From contig CALUSZ010000069.1 in the NCBI GenBank assembly GCA_944323495.1, positions 1-35,421 of the forward strand: a stretch of 35,421 nt of DNA, in the 5' to 3' direction. Of the stretch, positions 7,736 to 16,318 are shown piece by piece. A program made the translations under genes and the position numbers. This DNA is from Candidatus Gastranaerophilales bacterium. Its GTDB lineage: Bacteria > Cyanobacteriota > Vampirovibrionia > Gastranaerophilales > Gastranaerophilaceae. The notes beneath the pieces are model-generated. The model made no database searches. It worked only from the letters and a program-made list of their open reading frames with translations, and was not told where the DNA came from. How positions within the stretch are numbered: the stretch's first letter is position 1; the number at the start of each line of letters is the position of its first letter.

Positions 7736-7891
7736 TTATACAGTGACTTCTTCTTTGAAATAGTCGACTACGGTGTCCATTACATTATCAAAGAAGAAGT
7801 CCAATTCTTGTGACAATGACATTTCAAAATTGTTCATTTCTAAATTCTCCTGTCTGTTAAATCTTGATACCATTTCGTTTTCGATACGCAT
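7736..7891 (-). CDS. Small acidic protein, 51 aa, unknown
   Basis: An ATG at 7891 opens a 51-residue frame ending in TAA at 7736. The start is preceded by a good Shine-Dalgarno (AGGAAAGG) and a TATAAT (7911-7916), and the frame is followed by a clear intrinsic terminator (7662-7687). A second ATG at 7837 in the same frame also has a strong site (CAGGAG) and would give a 33-aa product. The C-terminal half (ELDFFFDNVMDTVVDYFKEE) is acidic and amphipathic, with no signal peptide. The promoter, ribosome site and terminator together make a real gene likely. Function unknown; a leader role for comEB is possible but not indicated by residue bias. Confidence 0.65.
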   Translation of the reverse strand: MRIENEMVSRFNRQENLEMNNFEMSLSQELDFFFDNVMDTVVDYFKEEVTV

Positions 7892-8054
7892 ACTTCTAAA
7901 TCCTTTCCTAATTATATTCTCTGGGGTTATGTATTTGTTTTTGCTTACAGATATGTTATCGGCATTTTTTTTTAAAACTTTAGTGTTTTATTACAAATGT
8001 TTACAAATATTTACATTCTTTTCTTAATGATAATTCCCCATTTGTCAATTCTGC

Positions 8055-8083
8055 TTGTAAAATAATCATTTTTGTATTAAAAT
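8055..8083 (+). promoter_or_regulatory. Candidate dnaN promoter
   Basis: TTGTAA (8055-8060), a 17-nt spacer and TAAAAT (8078-8083). An overlapping alternative is TTGTAT (8072-8077), 17 nt, AATAAT (8095-8100). The two sit on a near-duplicate GCTTGTAAAA(A)TAAT at 8053-8066 and 8086-8100. The rest of 7917-8052 is AT-rich, with no gene or DnaA-box cluster that I can see. Confidence 0.4.
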
Positions 8084-8119
8084 CAGCTTGTAAAAATAAT
8101 ATTTTGAGGGGTGTATTAA

Positions 8120-9241
8120 ATGAAATTTTCAGCTAATAAAGATGATTTGCTAAACGGTATAAAGATAGTAGAACGCGCAACCGTTGTTAAAGGTTTGCAG
8201 CCGGTTCTTGCTAATGTGCTTATTGAAACGGAAGGCTCAAATCAGGTTAAATTGACAGCAACAGATTTTGACATATCAATAATAACCCTGATAAACGCTC
8301 ACGTTGAGTCAGAAGGCAAATTTACACTTCCTGCAAAAAAACTTGGCGAAATTCTTTCAAGATTAAATGATGATTTAATTAATATAGAGTTTGGAGAGTC
8401 AACTGCAACTATAACCTGTAAAAACTCTAAATTTGATATTATCGGGATTTCTGCAAATGAATTTCCGCGTGTAGAAGAGAATATTGCAGAAGATGACTGT
8501 ATGGAAATAGAGACTAAACCTTTTGCAAAAGCTATCAGGCAGGTAGTCTCTGCTGCAGCCGGATACGAGACTAATAATCTTCTCTCCGGAGTTGTATGTG
8601 AGGTTAATAAAAATATTTTAGAGATGGCTGCAACTGACGGAAACAGGCTCGCAAGAGTGAGAGAAGTTGTTAAAAATAAGTCTGCGGATGAAGAAAAACC
8701 TTTTGAGATGCTTTTATCTTCAAGAGTGCTCTCTGAACTCTCAAAAATTTCGCTTCTTACAGATTCGGATTCTATCAAAATCTGCAAGGAAAAGAAGAAA
8801 ATTGTTATTACTATTGATAAAACAAAAATCGTGACCAGCCTTATGTTCGGCCAGTTCCCGAAATATAACCAGCTGATTCCGCAGTCATTCCCGAAAGAAG
8901 CTGTTATTGATAAATGCAACCTTATATCTGCTCTTGAAAGAGTTGCTGTTATGGTAAGCGAAAAAAATAGTATTGTAAAATTTGAGTTTGCTGATAATAC
9001 GCTTAAACTTTCCGGTGATTCTCCTGAAGCAGGTAATTCACAGGACGAGGTTGATATTAAATATACAGGAGAACCGCTTGCTATAGCGTTTAACTACAAG
9101 TTTATACTTGAGTTCTTAAAAATAGCAGAATCAGAAGAGATTAAGGTTGAATTGAATTCACCTCTATCTGCAACAGTTTTTGCGCCTGTATCTGATGAAG
9201 ATTATATATATCTGGTAATGCCGGTTCAGCTTCGGGGTTAA
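8120..9241 (+). CDS. dnaN: DNA polymerase III beta sliding clamp
   Basis: 373 aa, full length. The protein forms the ring that tethers DNA polymerase III and binds many repair factors. The three-domain clamp pattern is visible: an N-terminal MKFSANKDDLLNGIKIVERA, the domain 2 signature LLSGVVCEV....ATDGNRLARV, and a C-terminal YLVMPVQLRG typical of the clamp tail. The start is supported by GAGGGG 9 nt upstream. No dnaA or obvious replication origin accompanies it here. Confidence 0.97.
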   Translation: MKFSANKDDLLNGIKIVERATVVKGLQPVLANVLIETEGSNQVKLTATDFDISIITLINAHVESEGKFTLPAKKLGEILSRLNDDLINIEFGESTATITCKNSKFDIIGISANEFPRVEENIAEDDCMEIETKPFAKAIRQVVSAAAGYETNNLLSGVVCEVNKNILEMAATDGNRLARVREVVKNKSADEEKPFEMLLSSRVLSELSKISLLTDSDSIKICKEKKKIVITIDKTKIVTSLMFGQFPKYNQLIPQSFPKEAVIDKCNLISALERVAVMVSEKNSIVKFEFADNTLKLSGDSPEAGNSQDEVDIKYTGEPLAIAFNYKFILEFLKIAESEEIKVELNSPLSATVFAPVSDEDYIYLVMPVQLRG

Positions 9242-9258
9242 GTAAAAGGGGTAAGTAA

Positions 9259-9753
9259 ATGAGAGGAAAGGCTTTTAAATTCGGTGACAATATTTCAACA
9301 GACCATATAGCTCCGGGGCGTCTTTTTCACTTGCGCTCTGATTTGCAGGAGTTCTCTAAGCATGTTTTAGAAGATGCTGATGAAAATTTTGCTAAGAATA
9401 TGCAAAAAGGCGATTTTGTTGTTGCCGGGAATAATTTCGGGCTTGGTTCATCAAGAGAGCATGCTCCGCAGATTATTAAAATAGCTGGAGTAGGTGCTGT
9501 TATAGCCAAATCTTTTGCAAGAATTTTCTACCGCAACGCTATAAATATCGGACTTTTGGCAATAGAATGCGATACTGACGGGATTGATGCGGGAGATGAA
9601 TTGGATTTGGATATCAAAGCCGGTATCCTCAAAAATATTACAAAAGGTACTATTACTGCAATAGAACCGCTTCCTGATGTTATGATTAAACTTCTTGAGG
9701 ACGGCGGTTTAATAGAACATATAAAAAAACATGGCGATTTAGTGTTAGGATAG
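9259..9753 (+). CDS. leuD: 3-isopropylmalate dehydratase small subunit (LeuD/HacB family)
   Basis: 164 aa swivel-domain subunit of the short (archaeal/HacB-like) form. It pairs with a LeuC-type large subunit to isomerise 2- to 3-isopropylmalate in leucine synthesis. Diagnostic residues: the NISTDHIAPGR start and the GNNFGLGSSREHAP loop. The specificity loop reads FHLRSD, which I cannot assign with certainty to LeuD versus homoaconitase HacB. No large subunit is adjacent. It follows dnaN by 17 nt, with GGGG 8 nt before the ATG. Confidence 0.88.
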   Translation: MRGKAFKFGDNISTDHIAPGRLFHLRSDLQEFSKHVLEDADENFAKNMQKGDFVVAGNNFGLGSSREHAPQIIKIAGVGAVIAKSFARIFYRNAINIGLLAIECDTDGIDAGDELDLDIKAGILKNITKGTITAIEPLPDVMIKLLEDGGLIEHIKKHGDLVLG

Positions 9754-9765
9754 GAGAAAATATTT

Positions 9766-10278
9766 ATGACAGATAATAAAGAAGTGGATTTAACTTGCCC
9801 TGCCTGCGGTAAAACAATGACAAAAGTACTTATTCCAAATGCAGGAATTAATATTGATATTTGCCTGGATGGTTGTGGAGGAATATTTTTTGACAATAGA
9901 GAGTTAAATAAATTTGACGAACCTCACGAAAATGCGGATGAAATACTTAAGATGATAGAGGGCAGGGAGTTTACAAAAGTTGACGAATCTGCCGTCCGCA
10001 AATGTCCTCTCTGTCATATTCCTATGGTAAAAATGGGCTCAGGTATCGGCGGTGTCCAGATTGATGTATGTAATAAATGCGGCGCCAAATTCCTTGATAA
10101 TGGAGAACTCCTCAAAATAAGAGAAGGTGGAATGGTTGATACAACAAAGGCTGATGCTCTGATGGATACTTTGTATAAGGAAAATCTTAGAAGCGTTCTT
10201 GGAGAAAATGCTGATAGACCTGTTAAAAGTTCTCCAAGGAGACAGTTTTTTGAAGATTTAGCTCGAAGATTTATTTAA
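9766..10278 (+). CDS. Tandem TFIIB-type zinc-ribbon protein
   Basis: 170 aa with two copies of the zf-TFIIB-like ribbon. The first spans about residues 8-50: CPACGKTM, then ICLDGCGGIFFDNREL. The second spans about 78-120: CPLCHIPM, then VCNKCGAKFLDNGEL. Each has a CxxC knuckle followed by a second cysteine pair and the characteristic F(F/L)DN.EL. The family is widespread but functionally uncharacterised. The charged C-terminal tail (RRQFFEDLARRFI) may be a helix. Its stop codon overlaps that of the convergent transporter gene by 4 nt (TTAA). Confidence 0.85.
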   Translation: MTDNKEVDLTCPACGKTMTKVLIPNAGINIDICLDGCGGIFFDNRELNKFDEPHENADEILKMIEGREFTKVDESAVRKCPLCHIPMVKMGSGIGGVQIDVCNKCGAKFLDNGELLKIREGGMVDTTKADALMDTLYKENLRSVLGENADRPVKSSPRRQFFEDLARRFI

Positions 10279-11585
10279 ATATATCTTATATTAATATAAA
10301 TTGAGCTTATTATAAGTGATATTAGTACAACTACAATACCGTATTTCATAAACCTTATAAAGAACATCGGGTGTTTATGTCTTGCTGCTGTTTCAGATAC
10401 AATAACATTTGCAGCAGCTCCTATCATTGTCATATTTCCGCCAAGGCAGGCTCCTAGTGAGAGGCACCACCAAAGAGGAGTTGTGTACTCTGCTCCCATT
10501 GATTTCTGAATCTCTACAAGCATAGGAGACATTGTTGCCGTATATGGAATATTATCGATTACGCCTGAAATTATTCCGGAAGCCCAGAGAATAAGCATTG
10601 AAGCCATTTCTTGAGAGCCGTTTGTAACTTTTAGTATCCACTCTGCCATAAGCTTAATTCCGCCGGAGGCCTCTACTCCGCCGATTATAATAAACAGCCC
10701 GACAAAGAAGAATATTGTGTTCCACTCAACATCGCGCAGAATTTCGTCCGGTTTTTCAAACAATAGAAGAATGCTTGCACCCAGCATAGCTGCAACGCAG
10801 GTTTCTATACCTGTGATATCGTGTGTTACAAAGCCTGTAATAACAAGCGCTAATATGATTAAAGAACGTATAAGCAGGTTTTTATCAGTTATAGTATTTG
10901 AGTTATCAATCTGCATAACCTCTTTCATCTTATCTTCTGATGTCTGGAGATGTTTTCTGAATATAAGCATAAGATATAAAATAACCGCAATCAGAATTAT
11001 AGCAACAACAACGGTTAAATTATTCACAAAATCCATAAATGTAAAACCTGCAGCACTTCCTATAATTATATTCGGAGGGTCTCCTATGAGTGTTGCTGTA
11101 CCTCCAATATTGGAAGCAAAGACTTCTGTTAACAAATAAGGAATTGGGCTTAGGCCGAGTTTATCTGCAATAAAAAAAGTAATCGGCATAATAAGGATTA
11201 CAGTAGTTACATTATCTAAAAACGCGCTTACAACAGCAGTGAAAACTCCGAGTACTGCTAAAATTGCAAGCGGGTGCCCTTTAGTCATCTTCAAAAGTTC
11301 GTTTGCAATATAGTTAAATACGCCGCTTTTGGTTGTAATATTTACGATAATCATCATTGAAACTAGCAGGAATATTACATTAAAGTCGATATATTGGACG
11401 AAATATAACGGGTTTAATACTCCGTCTATAACTTTTGACTGGCTTACCAGACCTAAGAGAATAGTAATACCTGCACCTAAAAGTGCAATTGTAACTTTTG
11501 AGATTTTTTCCGTGGCTATAAAAATATATGCTAAAATCAATATTCCCGCGGATATCTGTACATTGTGAGCTTGAATAAATTCCAT
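10275..11585 (-). CDS. ArsB/NhaD-superfamily ion transporter
   Basis: 436 aa, about 11 hydrophobic segments, in the ion-transporter superfamily that includes ArsB, NhaD and the P protein. Two inverted-repeat signature regions are clear. The first is SAFLDNVTTVILIMPI with GGTATLIGDPPNIIIGS. The second is SGVIDNIPYTATMSPM with LGGNMTMIGAAANVIV. The paired Asp-Asn (FLDN/VIDN) and the DPPN hairpin are the usual ion/substrate site elements. Likely a Na+/H+ antiporter or an anion transporter; sequence alone does not fix the substrate. It is preceded on the minus strand by recG, 39 nt away. Confidence 0.85.
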   Translation of the reverse strand: MEFIQAHNVQISAGILILAYIFIATEKISKVTIALLGAGITILLGLVSQSKVIDGVLNPLYFVQYIDFNVIFLLVSMMIIVNITTKSGVFNYIANELLKMTKGHPLAILAVLGVFTAVVSAFLDNVTTVILIMPITFFIADKLGLSPIPYLLTEVFASNIGGTATLIGDPPNIIIGSAAGFTFMDFVNNLTVVVAIILIAVILYLMLIFRKHLQTSEDKMKEVMQIDNSNTITDKNLLIRSLIILALVITGFVTHDITGIETCVAAMLGASILLLFEKPDEILRDVEWNTIFFFVGLFIIIGGVEASGGIKLMAEWILKVTNGSQEMASMLILWASGIISGVIDNIPYTATMSPMLVEIQKSMGAEYTTPLWWCLSLGACLGGNMTMIGAAANVIVSETAARHKHPMFFIRFMKYGIVVVLISLIISSIYINIRYI

Positions 11586-11624
11586 CTTCTTTCCTTATTT
11601 CAATCTATTTTAGCATAAATTCGG

Positions 11625-13976
11625 CTATGCTCCAAAGATATCTCCGTCAAAGTTTAATCCTTTAGCTTCTTTTAGCAGCGGATAATCATCAATATTGCAG
11701 TTTCTGACAAAATTAACCGCTTCTCCCCTTGCCTGTTCCAGAATCTGCGCGTCATTTATGATATCTGCAATAATCATATCCGGAAGTCCGCTCTGTCTCG
11801 TTCCTAAAAACTCTCCCGGGCCTCTTATCTGCAAATCCTTTTCCGCAATAATAAACCCGTCGTTTGTTTGGGTCATAATCTCCAGTCTTGCTCTGGTATC
11901 CTGTGATTTTGTGGAAGAGGATAAAATACAATACGACTGCAAATCACTTCTTCCTACTCTTCCTCTAAGCTGATGAAGCTGTGAAAGCCCGAAACGTTCG
12001 GCATTTTCTATTACAATTACGGTAGCATTCGGAACATCTACGCCTACTTCTACAACAGTGGTCGATACAAGAATGTCGTATTCTTTGTTTTTAAACTTTT
12101 CCATAACCTCATCTTTTTCATCGTTTTTTAATTTTCCGTGCAAAAGTCCGATTTTGTATTCTGGGAAAACTTCATTCTGCCATTTTTCCCGCTCTATTGT
12201 TGCAGCTTTAGCCGAAAGTGTCTCACTCTCATCAATCAGCGGGTAAACAATATAGGCCTGGCGCCCTTCATTAACTTCATGCCTGATTAAATCTGCAATC
12301 TGCCTTCTGGAATTAGTCATAGTTGTACTAATAGGTTTCCTGCCCTTAGGGAGTTCGTCAATAATTGTCAAATCCAAATCCCCGTTCATTGTAATAGCAA
12401 GCGTCCTCGGAATAGGTGTTGCTGTCATTGTTAAAATCTGCGGGTTTTGTGATTTTTTTCTTAGGGCTAATCTTTGTTTAACCCCGAATCGGTGCTGTTC
12501 ATCAATAACTACTGCCCCTAAGTTTGCAAAATCAACCCCGTCCTGAATCAGCGCATGCGTTCCGACTGCGACATGAGCTTGCCCGTTTCTAAGGTTTGTT
12601 TCTGATTCCCGGCGCTGCTTTTTACCTATACTTCCGATAAGAAGCTCAACCTTCAAACCAAGCGGTGTAAACCAATTAACAAGGTTGTTATAATGCTGCT
12701 GGGCAAGAATTTCTGTAGGTGCCATTATCGCGGCCTGATATCCGTTTTCTATTGCAGCAAGAAGCATGATTGCCGCAACAACCGTCTTTCCGCTTCCTAC
12801 ATCACCTTGCAAAAGCCGCTGCATCGGCTTTGTCGAATGCAGGTCGTTTAAGATTTCATTCATTGCACGTTTTTGGGCCGATGTTAATTCAAAAGGAAGA
12901 CTGTGAATAAATTTCATCACAAGCCCGTCTTTTTTTATCTCAAGCGGGATTGATAGAAGATGTTTATTGTTTTCTTCTCTTAAAAGTGCGAGTTTCAGCT
13001 GTATTAAGAAAAATTCTTCAAACACAAGCGAGTATCTTGCGCGCTGCAGAGTTTCATTATCAGACGGGAAATGCATATTCTTCACAGCCTCGCTTTTTTC
13101 AAGAAGATTGTATTTTTCTATTATGTATTTAGGTAAAACCGTCTCTATATCTGCCTGAAAGAGTTCAAGCGCATTAAAAACCGCACGCCTCAATGTTTTT
13201 ATATTAAGATTTTCACTCAAGGGATAAATTGGAACTATGCGTGCAATATTTAGATTTGCAGGGTTAAGGATATCATCGTCCATAATTGAATAAGAAGGCT
13301 TGTCCAGAGTAAGCCTGCCGTCATAGCTGTTTAATTTCACAAGCCCGGAAACCATTATTCCTGCATCTTTCGGAAACTGTGATTTCATCCGCTCCAGAGT
13401 GTATTTATTTGTTTTGGATGAAAAAAAGTTAAGGCTGATGCTGCCTGAAGTATCATTAATTTTTACTTTCACAACGCCTAAATTGTTCTTTGTTGTAAAA
13501 GCTTCTACGGATTTAATTCTTCCAAAGATTGTCGTTGTTTCTCCCGGCTCTAAATCTTTTATTCTGGTTCTTGTAGAGTAGTCAATGTGCTTGCGGGGAA
13601 AATAATATAACAAATCCGATACAGTATAAATTCCGAGTTTATTCAGAATATAAGCAATCTTCGGCCCTATTCCCTTTAGATACATAACATCCGACTTTAA
13701 TGTGATATTGCTGTCCGTACTCTTAGGGGCATTTTCTGCCTTGATAATATTGACAAGCCTTTCTAAGGATTTTTTTCTCTGCGGAAGAGTATCCATAGGA
13801 TAGCGCTCAAAGTGTTCAAGCAAGACTTTCCATTTTGGATTTTTTGACGATTTTATCTCCCTGCGGAGTTCCGAACAAATGAATGATGAAAAACTCCTTG
13901 TTTTGCCGTTGATATTAATATACTTATACTTAACTTCAATCTCTACGGCTTTTTTTATCTGCTCAAGATTTTCCAT
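11625..13976 (-). CDS. recG: ATP-dependent DNA helicase RecG
   Basis: 783 aa superfamily 2 helicase that remodels stalled replication forks and branched recombination intermediates. After an N-terminal region of about 100 residues come the wedge OB-fold (about 140-230), Walker A GDVGSGKT (about residue 392), the DEQH box (about 492, VVIDEQHRFGVKQR), motif III TATPIPRTLA (about 518) and motif VI QLHQLRGRVGR (about 670). The ATG has no Shine-Dalgarno. A perfect minus-strand TATAAT lies 6 nt upstream, so a leaderless mRNA is expected. It is divergent from rel, with 119 nt between the two start codons. Confidence 0.97.
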   Translation of the reverse strand: MENLEQIKKAVEIEVKYKYININGKTRSFSSFICSELRREIKSSKNPKWKVLLEHFERYPMDTLPQRKKSLERLVNIIKAENAPKSTDSNITLKSDVMYLKGIGPKIAYILNKLGIYTVSDLLYYFPRKHIDYSTRTRIKDLEPGETTTIFGRIKSVEAFTTKNNLGVVKVKINDTSGSISLNFFSSKTNKYTLERMKSQFPKDAGIMVSGLVKLNSYDGRLTLDKPSYSIMDDDILNPANLNIARIVPIYPLSENLNIKTLRRAVFNALELFQADIETVLPKYIIEKYNLLEKSEAVKNMHFPSDNETLQRARYSLVFEEFFLIQLKLALLREENNKHLLSIPLEIKKDGLVMKFIHSLPFELTSAQKRAMNEILNDLHSTKPMQRLLQGDVGSGKTVVAAIMLLAAIENGYQAAIMAPTEILAQQHYNNLVNWFTPLGLKVELLIGSIGKKQRRESETNLRNGQAHVAVGTHALIQDGVDFANLGAVVIDEQHRFGVKQRLALRKKSQNPQILTMTATPIPRTLAITMNGDLDLTIIDELPKGRKPISTTMTNSRRQIADLIRHEVNEGRQAYIVYPLIDESETLSAKAATIEREKWQNEVFPEYKIGLLHGKLKNDEKDEVMEKFKNKEYDILVSTTVVEVGVDVPNATVIVIENAERFGLSQLHQLRGRVGRSDLQSYCILSSSTKSQDTRARLEIMTQTNDGFIIAEKDLQIRGPGEFLGTRQSGLPDMIIADIINDAQILEQARGEAVNFVRNCNIDDYPLLKEAKGLNFDGDIFGA

Positions 13977-13982
13977 GTATAA

Positions 13983-13988
13983 ATTATA
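13983..13988 (-). promoter_or_regulatory. -10 box of recG, predicted leaderless start
   Basis: Minus-strand TATAAT at 13983-13988, then 6 nt (TTATAC), then the recG ATG (13976). There is no Shine-Dalgarno. A -35 at the proper distance is poor. Confidence 0.55.
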
Positions 13989-14020
13989 CTATAAAATTAG
14001 GCCTAAGGTTTTGTATTCCC

Positions 14021-14057
14021 CTCACTCTTATTTACCCCCCTCATTTACCCCCCCCTC
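14021..14057. repeat. C-rich tandem repeat between recG and rel
   Basis: Two imperfect copies of (T)TATTTACCCCCC / TCATTTACCCCCCCC follow each other just upstream of the rel -35. The stretch 14024-14038 is also the exact reverse complement of 407-421 behind infC (15 nt). Its role is unknown. Confidence 0.6.
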
Positions 14058-14086
14058 TTGAAAAATTGTAAGAAAAACACTATTAT
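14058..14086 (+). promoter_or_regulatory. rel promoter, predicted near-leaderless
   Basis: TTGAAA (14058-14063), a 17-nt spacer and TATTAT (14081-14086): a near-consensus sigma-70-type promoter. The predicted start is about 2-3 nt before the ATG at 14096. No Shine-Dalgarno can fit. Confidence 0.65.
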
Positions 14087-14095
14087 AACTATATA

Positions 14096-16315
14096 ATGGA
14101 ACAGTTTGTAATAACATTTGATGAAATAAAAGCACTTTTAGAAGAGCAAGAGTATCCCGAACATGATATAGAAGAGCTGGAAAAAGCTTTTGAATTTGCC
14201 AAGAAGCTCCATTCCGGCCAGTACCGCGTGTCGGAAGAACCTTATATTATTCATCCGATGGAAGTAGTGAAGATTTTAATCGGATTAAGGGCTGATAAGC
14301 ATACTCTTATGGCCGGTTTTTTGCACGATATTCTTGAAGATACCGATACAAAACCGGAGGAGATAAAGGAAAAGTTTGGTGAAGATGTTTTAAATTTGGT
14401 TCAGGGCGTTACGAAGTTAGGTAAACTCCAGTTTAAGTCAACGGAAGAGCGTCAGGCAGAAAATTTCCGCAGAATGTTTATTGCAATGGCAAGCGATGTT
14501 AGGATTATATTTTTGAAGCTTGCAGACAGACTTCATAATATGCGGACTCTTAACTATATGACCCCTGTAAAACAGCAGAGAATTGCGCAAGAGACATTGG
14601 ATATTTTTGCTCCGCTTGCAAACCGTTTGGGGGTTGGTAAAATTAAGGCTGAATTAGAAGATTTATCTTTGAAATATCTGCATCCTGATAAATATTATGA
14701 AATAGCCCAGCTTGTTTCTCAGAAAAAGGCCGAACGCGATATGACGGTTAAGCTTTTGATAGATAAAATTTCAAAAGATGTAAAGGCAAGCGGGATAAAT
14801 GCTCAGATAACAGGCAGAGCAAAGCATTATTACAGTATTTATAATAAGATGCAGAGACTGAATGTAGCTTTTCATGATTTATATGACATAACTGCAGTTC
14901 GAGTAATAGTTGATACGGAAAAAGAATGCTATGAAGTTTTAGGGCTCATTCACTCCCAATTTAAGCCAATCCCGGGCAGGTTTAAGGATTATATAGCAAT
15001 GCCTAAGGGCAACATGTACCAGTCTTTGCACACTTCCGTAATCGGTCCGAGACAAAAACCGCTTGAGGTTCAAATCAGAACCTGGGAGATGCACGAAATA
15101 GCTGAATATGGTATTGCGGCACACTGGCGGTATAAGGAAAAAGGTTCTAAAAAAGCCGATTCCGCAAGCGATATTAAATTCTCATGGATGCGCAAGCTGG
15201 TTGAATACAATAAAGAAACTAAAAATGCCGAAGATTTTGTTAATTCGGTAAAGCTTGACTTGTTTTCAGATCAGGTATTTGCTTTTACTCCCGGCGGTGA
15301 TGTAATTGACCTTCCTCAAGGAGCAACACCTGTTGATTTTGCATACAGAATTCACTCTGATGTCGGGCATAAGACTATAGGAGCACTTATTAACGGCCGT
15401 ATTGCACAATTGGATACCAAGTTAAAGAATGGTGATATTGTTGAAATTATGACCTCAAAGGTTCCAGCGCCGCGCTTGGACTGGCTTAATTTTGTTGTAA
15501 CAAAACAGGCTGCATCAAAAATTAGACAGTGGTATAAAAAGAATAAGCGCGAGGATCATATTGAAATCGGCAAGGCTAATTTAGAACATGAGCTTACTAA
15601 AGTTGTTTTTGATGAGTATGTTAAAAACGGTGAATTTGATAAAGTTGCTAAGCAGATGAATTATGTAAGTGCAGATGATTTATTTGCGGCTTTAGGTTAC
15701 GGCGAAACTACCGTAAATAAAATAGTTAACCGCTTAAGAAAACCTCAAAAACAAGAAACTCCGGTACAGCACAGGCCGAGAAAAGCATCTGAAAAAGATA
15801 TTATAGGCTTAGAAGGACTTTTATATTCATTTGCGCGCTGCTGTTCACCAATTCCGGGAGAGCCGATTGTCGGGGTTGTAACACGCTCTAAAGGCGTTAC
15901 GGTGCACAGGCTGGATTGCAAAACTTTAGAAAATATTCCCGTAGAAAGATTGATTGATATACATTGGTCAGGAAATAATGTTAATAAGACATACAGTACT
16001 ACAATTCGTATTGAGACAGCAGAAAAACTTGGACTCCTTAAGGATGTAATTGGAATTGTGTCTGATAATAATACTAATATTACTTCTGCCAATGTTAAGG
16101 CTAAAGGCAAGGTAGGGATTATAGAGCTTGGAATAGAGCTGGATAATATTTATACATTAAGAAAAGTTATGACAGCACTTCAAGCAATGCCGGATGTATT
16201 GAGCGTCAAAAGAATTCAAACTACCTACACTTCTGCGTCATCACAGCAGTTTACTAAGAAAAATAATAAAAAACCTAATAATAAGCATAAGAAAAATTCA
16301 GGCCGCCAGAATTAA
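14096..16315 (+). CDS. rel: Bifunctional (p)ppGpp synthetase/hydrolase
   Basis: 739 aa, full-length RelA/SpoT homologue controlling the stringent response. The N-terminal HD hydrolase has H53 and the intact H77-D78 (FLHDILEDT). The synthetase domain has RFKD at 295-298 (RxKD class, typical of bifunctional Rel), the NMYQSLHTSV G-loop and EVQIRT. A TGS domain (VFAFTPGGDVIDLPQGATPVDFAYRIHS), the conserved-cysteine region CCSPIPGEPIVG and a C-terminal ACT domain follow. Both enzymatic halves look active. The gene converges with a second, shorter synthetase-like gene, leaving only 3 nt between stop codons. Confidence 0.97.
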   Translation: MEQFVITFDEIKALLEEQEYPEHDIEELEKAFEFAKKLHSGQYRVSEEPYIIHPMEVVKILIGLRADKHTLMAGFLHDILEDTDTKPEEIKEKFGEDVLNLVQGVTKLGKLQFKSTEERQAENFRRMFIAMASDVRIIFLKLADRLHNMRTLNYMTPVKQQRIAQETLDIFAPLANRLGVGKIKAELEDLSLKYLHPDKYYEIAQLVSQKKAERDMTVKLLIDKISKDVKASGINAQITGRAKHYYSIYNKMQRLNVAFHDLYDITAVRVIVDTEKECYEVLGLIHSQFKPIPGRFKDYIAMPKGNMYQSLHTSVIGPRQKPLEVQIRTWEMHEIAEYGIAAHWRYKEKGSKKADSASDIKFSWMRKLVEYNKETKNAEDFVNSVKLDLFSDQVFAFTPGGDVIDLPQGATPVDFAYRIHSDVGHKTIGALINGRIAQLDTKLKNGDIVEIMTSKVPAPRLDWLNFVVTKQAASKIRQWYKKNKREDHIEIGKANLEHELTKVVFDEYVKNGEFDKVAKQMNYVSADDLFAALGYGETTVNKIVNRLRKPQKQETPVQHRPRKASEKDIIGLEGLLYSFARCCSPIPGEPIVGVVTRSKGVTVHRLDCKTLENIPVERLIDIHWSGNNVNKTYSTTIRIETAEKLGLLKDVIGIVSDNNTNITSANVKAKGKVGIIELGIELDNIYTLRKVMTALQAMPDVLSVKRIQTTYTSASSQQFTKKNNKKPNNKHKKNSGRQN

Positions 16316-16318
16316 GTT

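Noticed and set aside
7773..8027. 84-aa plus-strand frame upstream of dnaN
   Set aside because: It overlaps the well-supported minus-strand 51-aa gene and has no Shine-Dalgarno or conserved character.
7892..8119. Replication origin next to dnaN
   Set aside because: No cluster of DnaA-box-like TTATCCACA sequences or 13-mer array could be seen, and dnaA is not adjacent.
8299..8919. 206-aa minus-strand frame inside dnaN
   Set aside because: A shadow of dnaN, rich in Ser/Ile/Phe as expected for antisense of AT-rich coding DNA, with no motif or start signal.
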